Numbered from the stretch's first letter, positions 1 to 7,121 are shown. The stretch is 10,624 nt of DNA from CAIVND01 sp035532075 (GCA_035532075.1 DATKRV010000012.1:1-10624); one strand, 5' to 3'. Numbers and translations are program-made. Notes: generated by a model from the letters alone, not told the origin.

Positions 1-152
1 CTGGGTCAGAAACGACCCATCACGCGAACTGAAGCTCGAGACGACCGGTGCGAAATGAAAATCAACGGATCACCGACCACGACGGGTCGGACAATGAGCG
101 GAGGTCCCGCTCAGACATTCTCGTGAAAGATCAGGGCTAGCAACTTGATGGA
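1..152. other. Noncoding left edge with three short hairpins
   Basis: No convincing gene lies here. Three small inverted repeats are visible: TGGGTC/GACCCA (2-7 with 14-19), CCGACC/GGTCGG (73-78 with 85-90) and TGAGCGG/CCGCTCA (95-101 with 107-113, five-base loop). The last two lie 40 to 80 bases downstream of the minus-strand stop codon at 153 and could end that transcript. Neither is followed by a clear T-run on either strand, so a rho-independent terminator is only a weak suggestion. Confidence 0.4.
95..113 (-). terminator. Possible weak terminator hairpin after the flippase-like gene
   Basis: A perfect 7-bp stem (TGAGCGG/CCGCTCA) with a five-base loop sits about 40 bases past the stop codon of the minus-strand membrane protein gene. 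On the minus strand it is followed by TTGTCC rather than a real U-tract, so termination would be inefficient or factor-assisted. Position supports the call; the missing U-tract argues against it. Confidence 0.25.
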
Positions 153-1241
153 CTAGGGGGCAGGGTTCTCGCCGTCGTCAAGCGGCAGAGCATCGATTGG
201 CATCTTGAGAAGTGCGCGTCTTCGTTCTTCAAAGCCTGCTCCGCGCTGAACGCGCAACGAGATATAGCAGATAGCGCCCACGGGGATCGGCAACCAGAAG
301 TTGACGAGACGCCAGCCCAGAACCGCGAGCGTTGCCACCTTGTTCTGCACACCAAAACTCACCAAAAGACCGATCGAGGAAGCTTCAACGAATCCAAGAC
401 CACCTGGCGTAATTGGAATCACCGCAAGAACATTCGCGATGCCATAGGCGGCAAAGAGCTCGAAGGGGTCAACAAAACGATGAAACGCCGCCAGAAATGC
501 CATCAACGATGCCGCGTCGAGGAGCCAGTTCAATCCGGCCCAGAGGATCGCCTCCTTGAGTTGTTGCGGATCCTTGCCAAGCTCTCGCAATAGCACGCCG
601 ATGTGGCGCACAACCTCTTCGAGTCGGTCCTCGTTGACACGAGGAATATGTCTTGTAATTGATCGAATGAATCGAGCCGCTGACTCCTCGCCAATCGTAA
701 AGGCGTAGACCATTGCTGCCATTGCCAGAATTGCGAGCATCCCGACAAGAGCCACGATGATATAGATGCGATGTACGCCGGCGAGCGGAATTGATATCAG
801 AAGAGAAATCCACACCATGATATTGAGCACGATTGCAGAACCCATACCCTGCGTCGCCATTGCGAATCCAACCTGAGTGCCACTCATCCCATACGCCGTA
901 AAAAGCCGGTAACCCAGTCCGGCACTACCTGCGGTTCCACCGGGGACAACATGTGCAACCGCAGTTGTAGCGAGGTCAACGCGTAAGATCGTATTGAGGT
1001 TGGGCGCGTTCCTGGGCAACACCGTTCGGCTCAACAGCGCGTAACAGAACAGTGCCAGCCCCTCTAGCGCGATCCCAGCAAGCAACCAGAAGAAATTTAT
1101 ATTTGAAAGAAGTGAAAGGGATTTGCTCGCAACCACAAGTCTCGGAACGACGAGATATTCAATAATAAGCAGTACCGCGAAAATGAGGAATCCCCGCCTA
1201 AGGCGGTGTTTGGTGGCAGCTCTCCACATTCGGCCCTTCAT
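153..1241 (-). CDS. Flippase-like integral membrane protein, LPG synthase TM / UPF0104 family
   Basis: A 362-residue membrane protein of the family that holds the membrane domain of lysylphosphatidylglycerol synthase (MprF) and the UPF0104/AglD-like proteins, which are thought to flip or transfer lipid-linked groups across the cytoplasmic membrane. About eight hydrophobic segments are visible (near residues 17-38, 48-70, 90-112, 124-152, 159-181, 232-253, 259-297 and 303-328). Two family signatures are clear: VPGGTAGSAGLGYRLF at 99-114 and the TPGGLGFVEA loop at 278-287. A charged cytoplasmic helix lies near 186-230. There is no catalytic aminoacyl-transferase domain, so it is a stand-alone membrane module. 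The start is ATG at 1241; an ATG four codons in (1229) has a better upstream AAGGG. It is divergent from the AI-2E-family gene, and the nearby lipid-linked mannose synthase suggests a lipid or glycolipid substrate. The substrate is unknown. Confidence 0.85.
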   Translation of the reverse strand: MKGRMWRAATKHRLRRGFLIFAVLLIIEYLVVPRLVVASKSLSLLSNINFFWLLAGIALEGLALFCYALLSRTVLPRNAPNLNTILRVDLATTAVAHVVPGGTAGSAGLGYRLFTAYGMSGTQVGFAMATQGMGSAIVLNIMVWISLLISIPLAGVHRIYIIVALVGMLAILAMAAMVYAFTIGEESAARFIRSITRHIPRVNEDRLEEVVRHIGVLLRELGKDPQQLKEAILWAGLNWLLDAASLMAFLAAFHRFVDPFELFAAYGIANVLAVIPITPGGLGFVEASSIGLLVSFGVQNKVATLAVLGWRLVNFWLPIPVGAICYISLRVQRGAGFEERRRALLKMPIDALPLDDGENPAP

Positions 1242-1301
1242 TGAATCTCGTTCGATCGCTCCATTTCACCATGCTTGCACGACTTACCGTTCAACAGGTG
1301 A

Positions 1302-1315
1302 ACCCTTGCAAGGGT
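1302..1315. promoter_or_regulatory. 14-bp perfect palindrome in divergent promoter region (candidate operator)
   Basis: ACCCTTGCAAGGGT reads identically on both strands. It overlaps a second inverted repeat, GTTCA/TGAAC (1289-1293 with 1299-1303). It lies where transcription from the predicted minus-strand promoter (1317-1344) would begin, about 70 bases before the flippase-like start codon. A regulator binding here would plausibly repress that gene. This is inferred from symmetry and position only. Confidence 0.35.
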
Positions 1316-1316
1316 C

Positions 1317-1344
1317 ATTGAAGCATCCCTCTCCAACTGGTCAA
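1317..1344 (-). promoter_or_regulatory. Predicted sigma-70-like promoter for the flippase-like gene
   Basis: Read on the minus strand there is TTGACC (1344-1339, five of six matches to the -35 consensus), a 16-base spacer, and TTCAAT (1322-1317, four of six to the -10 consensus). The start point would fall near 1310, inside the palindrome at 1302-1315. No equally good promoter was found for the plus-strand gene at 1426, although TAAAAT at 1352-1357 could be a -10 without a recognisable -35. Confidence 0.35.
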
Positions 1345-1425
1345 TCTTCACTAAAATACTTGGGATCTTTCTTTTCGCCCGGGACCGAGTATCGCCAGCG
1401 ATGGTAGAAACAGAGAGGCAGAGCG

Positions 1426-2535
1426 ATGCCGAACGAGCAACTAAAGTCACGCTCCCTAGAGAGCGTTATCATCGCGATTGCTCTGAAAGTCCTCGCGATC
1501 AGTTTTGCTTTTGGAGTTGTCGTACTTCTCGCGTGGCGACTCCGTTTGATTCTCTTGCTCGTGCTGATCTCCTTTTTCATAGCCGCGCTTTTGAATCCGG
1601 CTTTAAACCTGTTGACGAAACTCGGCATGCGCCGAACCCTTGCAGTGATGACGGTCTATCTGGTCCTTTTGATCTTCATGTTTGGGGTCGGCTATACGTT
1701 CTTCAACACGGTGATCACTCAGGCTACGCATTTTGCCCATACGCTGCCCTCTCTCGTCCGAGAGGCACAGAATGGCCGAGGCACGGTCGGGCATTTGATT
1801 GCGCGGTTTCATCTCGCAACGTATTTCGCCAGCCATTCTTCGGCCCTGTCGAGTTACGTAGCCCGACTAGGGAAACCGGCGCTTGCGGTCGGGAAGACCG
1901 TCCTCAGCGGATTCACGAGTTTGATCACCGTCTTGTTCCTGTCGTTCTTTATCCTTCTCGAGGCTCCAAGGGTCGTCACTGGCTTCTTGCGCCTTTTTCG
2001 CGAGGATCACGCGAGCGACGTGAGACGGGTCATTTATCTGATGACAAAACAGGTCACTGGCTTCATGCTTGGGAACTTCGCCACCTCTGTCATTGCTGGA
2101 GTTGTATCGTATGTAGCGCTACTTGCAACCGGCGTACCCTTTGCAAGCGTCCTTGCGATCTGGACAGCTCTCGTTGATTTCTTGCCACTCGTTGGAGGAC
2201 TTCTCGCTGGCGTTCCGGTAGTCGGGGTTGCGTTTTTACACTCTGTTCCAGCGGGGATCGTGGTCTTGGTCGTATTTCTGATCTATCAGCAGATTGAAAA
2301 CCACATTCTCAACCCACTGATCATCTCCCGAACTCTCAGACTGAACCCTCTATGGGTGCTCTTGTCCGTGATCCTTGGCGCCGAGACGGGCGCAATCATA
2401 GGATCGACATTTGGTGCGATTTGCGGTGCTATCTTCGCCTTGCCGGCAGCTGGGGCGGTTCAGGTGATGATTCGGGAGTTTTCGGCGCGCGGATATTTGA
2501 TCCGCAAGGGCCTCCGTACCAGCCCTGACGCATAA
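1426..2535 (+). CDS. AI-2E/PerM-family transporter-like membrane protein
   Basis: A 369-residue protein, normal length for the AI-2E (PF01594, YdiK/PerM/TqsA) family. These are polytopic inner-membrane proteins assigned to export of signals, ions or small metabolites; most members have no known substrate. It shows the usual layout: two N-terminal membrane segments (about 14-36 and 38-60), a third at 71-95, a soluble loop (about 96-155) and a hydrophobic C-terminal bundle (155-345). The family hallmark is clear: a YQQIENHILNPLI-like stretch at 287-299, then a proline-containing hydrophobic segment and a Gly-rich, Pro-containing segment (317-345). The start is ATG 1426, with purine-rich AGAGAGG (1412-1418) seven bases upstream. 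It ends 14 bases before the mannosyltransferase start, so the two are probably co-transcribed. The co-transcribed partner hints at an envelope role but does not identify a substrate. Confidence 0.88.
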   Translation: MPNEQLKSRSLESVIIAIALKVLAISFAFGVVVLLAWRLRLILLLVLISFFIAALLNPALNLLTKLGMRRTLAVMTVYLVLLIFMFGVGYTFFNTVITQATHFAHTLPSLVREAQNGRGTVGHLIARFHLATYFASHSSALSSYVARLGKPALAVGKTVLSGFTSLITVLFLSFFILLEAPRVVTGFLRLFREDHASDVRRVIYLMTKQVTGFMLGNFATSVIAGVVSYVALLATGVPFASVLAIWTALVDFLPLVGGLLAGVPVVGVAFLHSVPAGIVVLVVFLIYQQIENHILNPLIISRTLRLNPLWVLLSVILGAETGAIIGSTFGAICGAIFALPAAGAVQVMIREFSARGYLIRKGLRTSPDA

Positions 2536-2549
2536 CGGGGCCGCGGCTA

Positions 2550-3287
2550 GTGTTTATCCCCGTGCGAATTCTCGTTGTTCTTCCGACCTATAACGAGAGC
2601 GCAAATATTGAGCAGATCCTTCGCTCGGTTCGTGTCAATCTCCCGACTGCAAATATTCTCGTTGTCGATGACTCAAGTCCAGATGGAACCGCTGATGTCG
2701 CGAAAACGATGAGCAGGGAGCTGGGTTCGATCGACGTCTTGATCCGCCCGCAAAAAAGTGGCCTAGGACCCGCATATCTTGCGGGTTTTCGCTGGGGGAT
2801 GGATCGCGGATATGAATCTTTTATCGAAATGGACTCTGATTTCTCCCATGATCCGGCTTCGTTGCCGGCGCTGATTCATCCGATGACCGACGGAGCCGAT
2901 CTCGTTATTGGTTCGCGTTACGTTCCGGGCGGTTCGATTCCAGACTGGAAACTTTCACGCCGCCTGCTCTCTCGGTTCGGGAACCTGTATGCAAAATGGA
3001 TGCTCGATCTTGGCGTGGAGGATTCGACCGCTGGATTTCGTGTCTATTCAGGGCGAATCCTCAAGGAGATAGAACTTGACACGGTAACGGCAAGTGGATA
3101 CGGATTTCAGATCGAAATGACCTTTCGAGCAAAAAGAGCCGGTGCGGTGATTCGGGAGGTGCCGATCCGCTTCGTGGACCGGGTTCACGGGGAGTCAAAA
3201 ATGTCCTCTTCGGTCGTAACCGAGGCGCTCGCCCTTGTGACGAAGTGGGGCCTGCGTCGCCTGCTGTTCGATCGTCATACCCCCTAA
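2550..3287 (+). CDS. Polyprenol-phosphate mannose synthase (GT2, dolichol-phosphate mannosyltransferase-like)
   Basis: A 245-residue family GT2 glycosyltransferase resembling actinobacterial Ppm1 catalytic domains and DPM1. It is expected to move mannose from GDP-mannose to polyprenyl phosphate on the cytoplasmic face of the membrane, supplying the donor for extracytoplasmic mannosylation of proteins or lipoglycans. Visible motifs: VVLPTYNESANI (9-20), VVDDSSPDGT (38-47), the metal-binding EMDSDFSHDP (93-102), IGSRYVPGG (120-128), DSTAGFRVY (158-166) and the VPIRFVDRVHGESKMS segment (204-219). It has no C-terminal membrane domain, so it is the short, membrane-associated type. The start is GTG at 2550, 14 bases after the upstream stop; a GTG at 2562 is also possible, since conserved sequence begins only at residue 6, and neither has a strong ribosome-binding site. 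The sugar (mannose rather than glucose) is inferred from family resemblance. Confidence 0.87.
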   Translation: MFIPVRILVVLPTYNESANIEQILRSVRVNLPTANILVVDDSSPDGTADVAKTMSRELGSIDVLIRPQKSGLGPAYLAGFRWGMDRGYESFIEMDSDFSHDPASLPALIHPMTDGADLVIGSRYVPGGSIPDWKLSRRLLSRFGNLYAKWMLDLGVEDSTAGFRVYSGRILKEIELDTVTASGYGFQIEMTFRAKRAGAVIREVPIRFVDRVHGESKMSSSVVTEALALVTKWGLRRLLFDRHTP

Positions 3288-3296
3288 GGTGAATCA

Positions 3297-4577
3297 CTAG
3301 GGCCGCACGAGGATGGCGAGCATCGCTTGAAGCTTGAGCTGGGTCTCGGCGAATTCGGTAGCAGGGTCAGAATCCGCGACTATACCGACTCCTGCGAGCA
3401 TACGAGCCGTCGCTCCTTCGATCATTGCAGAGCGGATACCGATCCACCATTCACCATCGCCATCCGCGCCCATGTAACCCACCAAGCCGGCGTAGAGATC
3501 GCGCGAGAGTCCCTCGTGTTCTTGAATATATGCCGCTGCCTGCAGCCGCGGAGTTCCGCAGATCGCCGGCGTCGGATGGAGCTTGCAGGCGACTTCGAGC
3601 GAGGTGACGGAGGAGGCAATATTCGTCGCAATGATCGTTGTCGCGAGATGAATCACGTTGCGGAGTTCAAGGATATGTGGCCCGTCGGGTACAGAAACGC
3701 TATCGGTGAAAGATCTCAGGTTGTCGCGTATTTCATCGACAACATACTGATGTTCCTCGCGTTCTTTTCGCGACGAAAGTAGGGATTTTGCAAGTCTTCG
3801 ATCCTCCTCGGGATCACCGCTCCTTGCCATCGTTCCGGCGAGAAGGATGGATATAGATTGATGATCGGACTTTCTCAGCAAAAGCTCAGGGGTTGCGCCG
3901 ACAAATCCGTGAATGGCAAATGAGAGGCACGAGGGATGTAGGGCGCGTAATCGTCCAAGCAGTTCATGTTGGAGAAATGGCCGATCCGCGTTTATTACGA
4001 CCTCTCGCGCAAGCACGACCTTTTTGAGGCGCTGGTCTTCAATGGCGACTATCGCGTCGGCTACCTTTTTCCGAAATTTTTCATGACCAATGACTGGGTC
4101 GAGGGAGAAATTCTCCGGGGAACCCTGCTCATCCCGATGTTGAGCCGCCGCCTCTGCGATGAGGTCGCGAGCCCAAATCTCCCCAATCTGTCCTTGTCTG
4201 CCGATGAAGATGGCAAATGGAGGGCTCCCTTCTCGGTCGACGACGGTGATCTCGGCGACCGAGAATGAACAGAGCGCCCGAAGATCGTAGGGAAAGGCGG
4301 CTACTACAACTGGCCGGTGTTCGGACTTTGGTGAACGTGATGCAATTGCATGGAGAAGACGCGGGATCACATCCGGTTCTTGAGCGATGCCGTCAGCCAG
4401 ATTTACCTCGATCGCACACCCGAGCGCAAAGATTGCAAGACCATCGCGTTCAATGACGCATCCGGACCGATGAGCAATCTCACGCGCCGCGATGAGATAG
4501 TCACGATTGATCATTCGTGTCCGCATCTCGAACGAGGCGACCTCCTCATGTGGGTCGGGATTGTTGGCTGGACTCAT
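3297..4577 (-). CDS. menF: Isochorismate synthase (MenF/EntC/DhbC type)
   Basis: A 426-residue chorismate-binding enzyme, predicted to convert chorismate to isochorismate in the cytoplasm as the entry step of menaquinone synthesis. The N-terminal 160 residues are variable, as usual. The catalytic domain shows the RLKKVVLARE segment (183-192) with the lysine that activates water, GATPELLL (227-234), LAGTMAR (246-252), an acidic EEH helix (274-276) with probable Mg2+ ligands, HPTPAICGTP (334-343), YAGLVGYMG (362-370) and the closing AGVGIVADSDPATEFAET region (395-412). The ATG at 4577 overlaps the stop of the upstream methyltransferase gene as ATGA, with AGGGTGG just upstream, so the pair is probably translationally coupled. 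That partner favours menaquinone over siderophore or salicylate synthesis. It converges on the mannose synthase gene with nine bases between the stops and no visible terminator. Confidence 0.88.
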   Translation of the reverse strand: MSPANNPDPHEEVASFEMRTRMINRDYLIAAREIAHRSGCVIERDGLAIFALGCAIEVNLADGIAQEPDVIPRLLHAIASRSPKSEHRPVVVAAFPYDLRALCSFSVAEITVVDREGSPPFAIFIGRQGQIGEIWARDLIAEAAAQHRDEQGSPENFSLDPVIGHEKFRKKVADAIVAIEDQRLKKVVLAREVVINADRPFLQHELLGRLRALHPSCLSFAIHGFVGATPELLLRKSDHQSISILLAGTMARSGDPEEDRRLAKSLLSSRKEREEHQYVVDEIRDNLRSFTDSVSVPDGPHILELRNVIHLATTIIATNIASSVTSLEVACKLHPTPAICGTPRLQAAAYIQEHEGLSRDLYAGLVGYMGADGDGEWWIGIRSAMIEGATARMLAGVGIVADSDPATEFAETQLKLQAMLAILVRP

Positions 4578-5278
4578 ACCGGCCCACCCTGTTTGGCACA
4601 GACGACAATCTGAGCCAAGCCGCCCTGCAGGTGCCGGTATCGAACGTCCCCAAAACCAGAGGAGATGAGCATTGCCGTGAGGTCTGTCTGATTTGGAAGG
4701 TAGGTAACGGACTGAGGAAGATAGCGATAGGCGGAAGCGACGCTCAGCAAAGCTCCAATTTTTGGAACGACCTGGTGAAACCAGATTCGATGACCGAACC
4801 GGAGAAAGGGGTTTGACGGAAGATCCACCTCGAGGATGACGAGTCTGCCCCCCGGAAGGAGAACGCGCTCGATCTCTCGAAAGACCTTGTGTGAATCGGT
4901 GAAGTTTCTCAGCGCAAATCCAGAGATGACGCCATCAATCGACGCAGACGCGATTGGAAGTGACTCCGCGTTGGCCTCGATGAATCGGGCATCTGTCGCT
5001 CGTGCTACCGCCAGCATTTCGTATGACAGGTCGATGCCAATGCACACAAACCCAGCTCTTGAAGCTTCGCGAGTGAGGTCACCGGTTCCACATCCAATGT
5101 CAAGCACAAGCATCTCTCGAGCTAACCCAAGTTCTCCTACAGCTTGCTTACGCCAGTGACGATCAAGCCCGAGCGTGATGAGACGGTTTACGAAGTCGTA
5201 GCGATAGGCGATCGAGTCAAACATTGAGCGAACGAAGTCCGTCTTTTCCTCATTTGGGGGAAGCGAGAACATGCTCAT
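4574..5278 (-). CDS. menG: Demethylmenaquinone methyltransferase (UbiE/MenG family)
   Basis: A 234-residue SAM-dependent C-methyltransferase, the usual UbiE/MenG length. It should methylate demethylmenaquinone to menaquinone at the membrane, the final step of the pathway. Motif I is LDIGCGTGDL (59-68); the acidic end of strand 2 follows in GIDLSYEM, then SGFALRNFTD and the RVLLPGGRLVILEV stretch, and the family's AYRYLPQSV and GFGDVRYRHLQGGLAQIVV near the C-terminus. The N-terminal VRSMFDSIAYRYDFVN region is also typical. I chose ATG 5278; ATG 5272 is equally possible. The frame stays open to an ATG at 5404, but those 42 extra residues do not look like the family. None of the starts has a good ribosome-binding site, so a leaderless transcript is possible. 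The stop overlaps the isochorismate synthase start (ATGA). Confidence 0.88.
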   Translation of the reverse strand: MSMFSLPPNEEKTDFVRSMFDSIAYRYDFVNRLITLGLDRHWRKQAVGELGLAREMLVLDIGCGTGDLTREASRAGFVCIGIDLSYEMLAVARATDARFIEANAESLPIASASIDGVISGFALRNFTDSHKVFREIERVLLPGGRLVILEVDLPSNPFLRFGHRIWFHQVVPKIGALLSVASAYRYLPQSVTYLPNQTDLTAMLISSGFGDVRYRHLQGGLAQIVVCAKQGGPV

Positions 5279-5499
5279 CGTCGAGGGGAGATAGCAGCGA
5301 CGTGAAGATACGCCGGCAGGCTCCATTCCTGGTTCACACCCAGATCTGCAGATACAACCAAGCGCGACGCGGTCGATCCGTGCAAATCCACGCGTTGGGG
5401 GCATCGAATCAACGTTCCCCGGTGACCTGTGGCGCCCTCGATGATCTGCATGTTCCTTAGAGGCTAGCGGGGGTTTGATTCCCAGCAGGAGGTGCCTTC

Positions 5500-5553
5500 T
5501 TGTGCCCTCAAAGAAGCAGAGAGGAGATGACGTTGATCGTAGACTCGTCGTGA
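5500..5553 (+). CDS. Possible 17-codon upstream ORF / leader peptide
   Basis: AGGAGG (5487-5492) is followed seven bases later by a TTG at 5500 that opens 17 codons, including an in-frame ATG at 5527 preceded by AGAGGAG, and stops at TGA 5551-5553. An overlapping alternative begins at GTG 5502 and runs 46 codons into the dioxygenase gene. The predicted peptide resembles nothing I recognise. The case rests on an otherwise unexplained strong ribosome-binding site placed about 100 bases before the dioxygenase start. It could be a leader peptide affecting downstream expression, or the site may be fortuitous. Confidence 0.25.
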   Translation: MCPQRSREEMTLIVDSS

Positions 5554-5583
5554 CGTGTTGGATCTACCCGTCGTCGAACAGTT

Positions 5584-5589
5584 GGAGGG
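5584..5589 (+). promoter_or_regulatory. Ribosome-binding site fixing the dioxygenase start
   Basis: GGAGGG ends four bases before the GTG at 5594, ideal for initiation there. The same frame is open from a GTG at 5555, but that start has no purine-rich sequence at the right distance and would add 13 residues not expected in the family. The GTG at 5594 gives MAQIVLGIGTSH, the normal N-terminus of LigB/DesZ-like proteins. Confidence 0.75.
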
Positions 5590-5593
5590 ATAC

Positions 5594-6586
5594 GTGGCGC
5601 AAATCGTTCTGGGAATCGGTACCTCGCATACCCCACAGATGACGATGGATCCTGGTCTCTGGGAGGATCACGCGCGACGTGATCTGCGCAATCTCTCGCT
5701 CATAGGACGAGACGGTGAGGTGCATCGTTACGAGGAACTTGCGAAAGAGGCGACGCCTTCGGTGCTGTGTCAACTTGATCTGGAGGTCTATCGAGAAAAA
5801 CATGAGCGTGCCCAGTCAGGATTGAACATCCTTGAACTCTCCTTGCGCGCGACGCGTCCCGATGTCGTTATCGTTGTTGGCGATGACCAAAACGAACTCT
5901 TTGGTCCAGAGGGCATTCCTGCCGTAGGCATCTTTACGGGAGGGATCGCGAGAGACCTGCCGATCTCAGATGAACACCTCGCGCGACTGAGCGAGGGTAT
6001 GCGCCAGTCGCACTGGGCGAGTCACAGCAAGAGCGGTTATGAACACAGAGTTCATGCAGGTCTGGCAGAGCACCTGACCGCGCAGCTCGCGCTGCATGAC
6101 TTTGACGTGACTCGGATCAAACATCAACCCACAGGAAGATCCATCGGTCATGCGTTCAATTTCGTGCGCTATCGACTCAGGCTTGATGAGGAGATTCCAT
6201 TTATCCCGGTACTTCTCAACACCTATATCCCTCCGAATGTGCTCTCTCCCTCGCGCTGCTATCGACTCGGTCAGGCAATCAAGAATGCGGTGGACTGTTT
6301 TGATCAGGATCTTCGCGTGGCCGTTGTCGGGAGTGGTGGCCTGAGTCATTTTGTGGTTCTTGAGGAATTTGATCGAGAGGTACTGAGGGCCGTTGGCGAA
6401 CACGATACCGACGCGATCGCCAGGTTGTCGCGATCGTTCTTTCGCTCAGGCACCTCGGAGGTACTCAATTGGATCACGGCTGGAGGATCCCTCGAGCATC
6501 TGCAAATGCGCGTGATTGATTACATACCTGGATATCGGTCGCCTGCGGGTACGGGAACAGGGATGGCCTTTGCAATTTGGGAGTAG
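5594..6586 (+). CDS. Class III extradiol ring-cleavage dioxygenase (LigB superfamily, 3-O-methylgallate dioxygenase DesZ-like)
   Basis: A 330-residue cytoplasmic non-heme Fe(II) dioxygenase of the LigB superfamily, predicted to open a catechol- or gallate-type ring next to its hydroxyls using O2. From the GTG start, the first iron ligand is His12 in GIGTSHTP, matching His12 of LigB. His44 is the likely second histidine, His252 in GGLSHFVV the likely base, and Glu289 in SGTSEVLNW the likely acidic ligand. VVGDDQNELFG (95-104), GHAFNFVRYRL (185-195), PVLLNTYIPPN (205-215) and the C-terminal YIPGYRSPAGTGTGM (310-324) resemble DesZ-type single-polypeptide enzymes rather than the two-chain LigAB. 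It is transcribed alone and converges on a Rieske ferredoxin gene 12 bases away. The ring-hydroxylating oxygenase further downstream supports aromatic catabolism. The substrate is unproven; gallate, methylgallate or biphenyl-type catechols are all possible. Confidence 0.87.
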   Translation: MAQIVLGIGTSHTPQMTMDPGLWEDHARRDLRNLSLIGRDGEVHRYEELAKEATPSVLCQLDLEVYREKHERAQSGLNILELSLRATRPDVVIVVGDDQNELFGPEGIPAVGIFTGGIARDLPISDEHLARLSEGMRQSHWASHSKSGYEHRVHAGLAEHLTAQLALHDFDVTRIKHQPTGRSIGHAFNFVRYRLRLDEEIPFIPVLLNTYIPPNVLSPSRCYRLGQAIKNAVDCFDQDLRVAVVGSGGLSHFVVLEEFDREVLRAVGEHDTDAIARLSRSFFRSGTSEVLNWITAGGSLEHLQMRVIDYIPGYRSPAGTGTGMAFAIWE

Positions 6587-6598
6587 GCACAAGTGGCG

Positions 6599-6931
6599 TT
6601 ATTCCATCTGTTCGTTCGAAAGCGGCACCGGATCCACAAAGAGCACCCCCGCATCAACGATGACGCGGTAGCTCTTGATGTCCGATGCGTAGAGATCCAG
6701 GCTTTTACCACTGGCAAGCTCGAAACGAGCCCGATGCCAGGGGCAGACGATATATCCATCTTTGATCTCACCACGATGGATCTGACTTCCCATATGCGAA
6801 CAGCTGTTGTCCAAGGCATAAAACCGTTCGCCGTCGCTGATGATACAGATCTCGTTGCGTCCGTTCTTGACGACGAGACTTCCCTTCGAGACAAATTCAT
6901 CGATGGTTCCCGCTCGAAGTCTCTCTGTCAT
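6599..6931 (-). CDS. Rieske [2Fe-2S] ferredoxin
   Basis: A small soluble Rieske protein of 110 residues from the ATG at 6931 (112 from 6937, 123 from 6970). The cluster-binding pattern is complete: CSH at 44-46 and CPWH at 63-66 with 16 residues between, the two cysteines and two histidines of a Rieske centre. The surrounding SCSHMGSQIHRGEI and CPWHRARFELASG are typical of ferredoxin components of aromatic dioxygenases and of nitrite-reductase small-subunit-like proteins. It should carry single electrons to an oxygenase. It lies opposite its neighbours, convergent with the extradiol dioxygenase and divergent from the first PqqC-like gene. Candidate partners are the Rieske oxygenase at 10383, the PqqC-like pair, or the extradiol enzyme as a reductive reactivator. 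The start is uncertain: the ORF's first Met (6970) has an AAGGAG 19 bases upstream, which is too far, and TATCAT at 6963-6958 could be a -10 element that would exclude it. Confidence 0.88.
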   Translation of the reverse strand: MTERLRAGTIDEFVSKGSLVVKNGRNEICIISDGERFYALDNSCSHMGSQIHRGEIKDGYIVCPWHRARFELASGKSLDLYASDIKSYRVIVDAGVLFVDPVPLSNEQME

Positions 6932-7121
6932 GTTCATTTCCGTTCGCGTTGTAAGCGATGATAGCGCCATGCGGAATCAGTAGAGCGGGCTCCTTCAGAA
7001 CACATGTTGGCGAAAGTGGAGGGTCGCGTCTAGGGTCGAGGAGGGATCCCTTCGCTGAGATTGTCGTGGGAACCTTACGGAATGACGGTGCACGGCCTAC
7101 GTTGGTGCACAGGAGGACCAG
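6932..7121. promoter_or_regulatory. Divergent regulatory region with repeated short motifs
   Basis: The gap between the ferredoxin and the first PqqC-like gene contains a direct repeat AGGGTCG at 7020-7026 and 7032-7038 (period 12), the palindrome GGGATCCC (7043-7050), and a direct repeat GGTGCAC at 7087-7093 and 7104-7110 whose core GTGCAC is itself palindromic. The second GGTGCAC copy abuts the AGGAGG ribosome-binding site (7111-7116). No clear -35/-10 pair was found. The repeats suggest regulator binding. Confidence 0.4.
7087..7110 (+). repeat. GGTGCAC direct repeat upstream of the first PqqC-like gene
   Basis: Two exact copies of GGTGCAC start 17 bases apart. A third copy (8778-8784) sits directly before the eutA start codon. 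I found GTGCAC nowhere else in the window. The repeat could be an operator half-site pair or a post-transcriptional element near the ribosome-binding site. Confidence 0.4.

Larger units (their letters stand above)
5279..5593. other. Divergent intergenic region between menG and the extradiol dioxygenase
   Basis: About 315 bases without a firmly supported protein gene. It holds two overlapping palindromes, CAGATCTG (5341-5348) and ATCTGCAGAT (5344-5353); a consensus-like AGGAGG (5487-5492) that is too far from the dioxygenase start and instead precedes a short ORF (5500-5553); a direct repeat GTGCC (5492-5496 and 5502-5506); and the dioxygenase ribosome-binding site at 5584-5589. I could not find a convincing -35/-10 pair on either strand. 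Confidence 0.5.

Noticed and set aside
1401..2177. Plus-strand open frame of 258 codons overlapping the AI-2E-family gene
   Set aside because: Rich in Arg, Cys and His with no hydrophobic pattern or motif; the other frame encodes a clear membrane protein.
5466..5496. GGGGGTTTGATTCCC resembling a tRNA T-arm
   Set aside because: No matching acceptor stem, D-arm or anticodon arm could be assembled upstream, and the T-loop has TTTGATT instead of TTCGANN.
5500..5600. Possible frameshift making the dioxygenase longer at its N-terminus
   Set aside because: The dioxygenase already begins at the family's normal position with its own ribosome-binding site at 5584-5589; the upstream frame ends at TGA 5551.
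7043..7050. GGGATCCC palindrome as an operator
   Set aside because: Eight-base palindromes of this type are expected by chance, especially in a GATC-rich sequence; kept only as a descriptive note.
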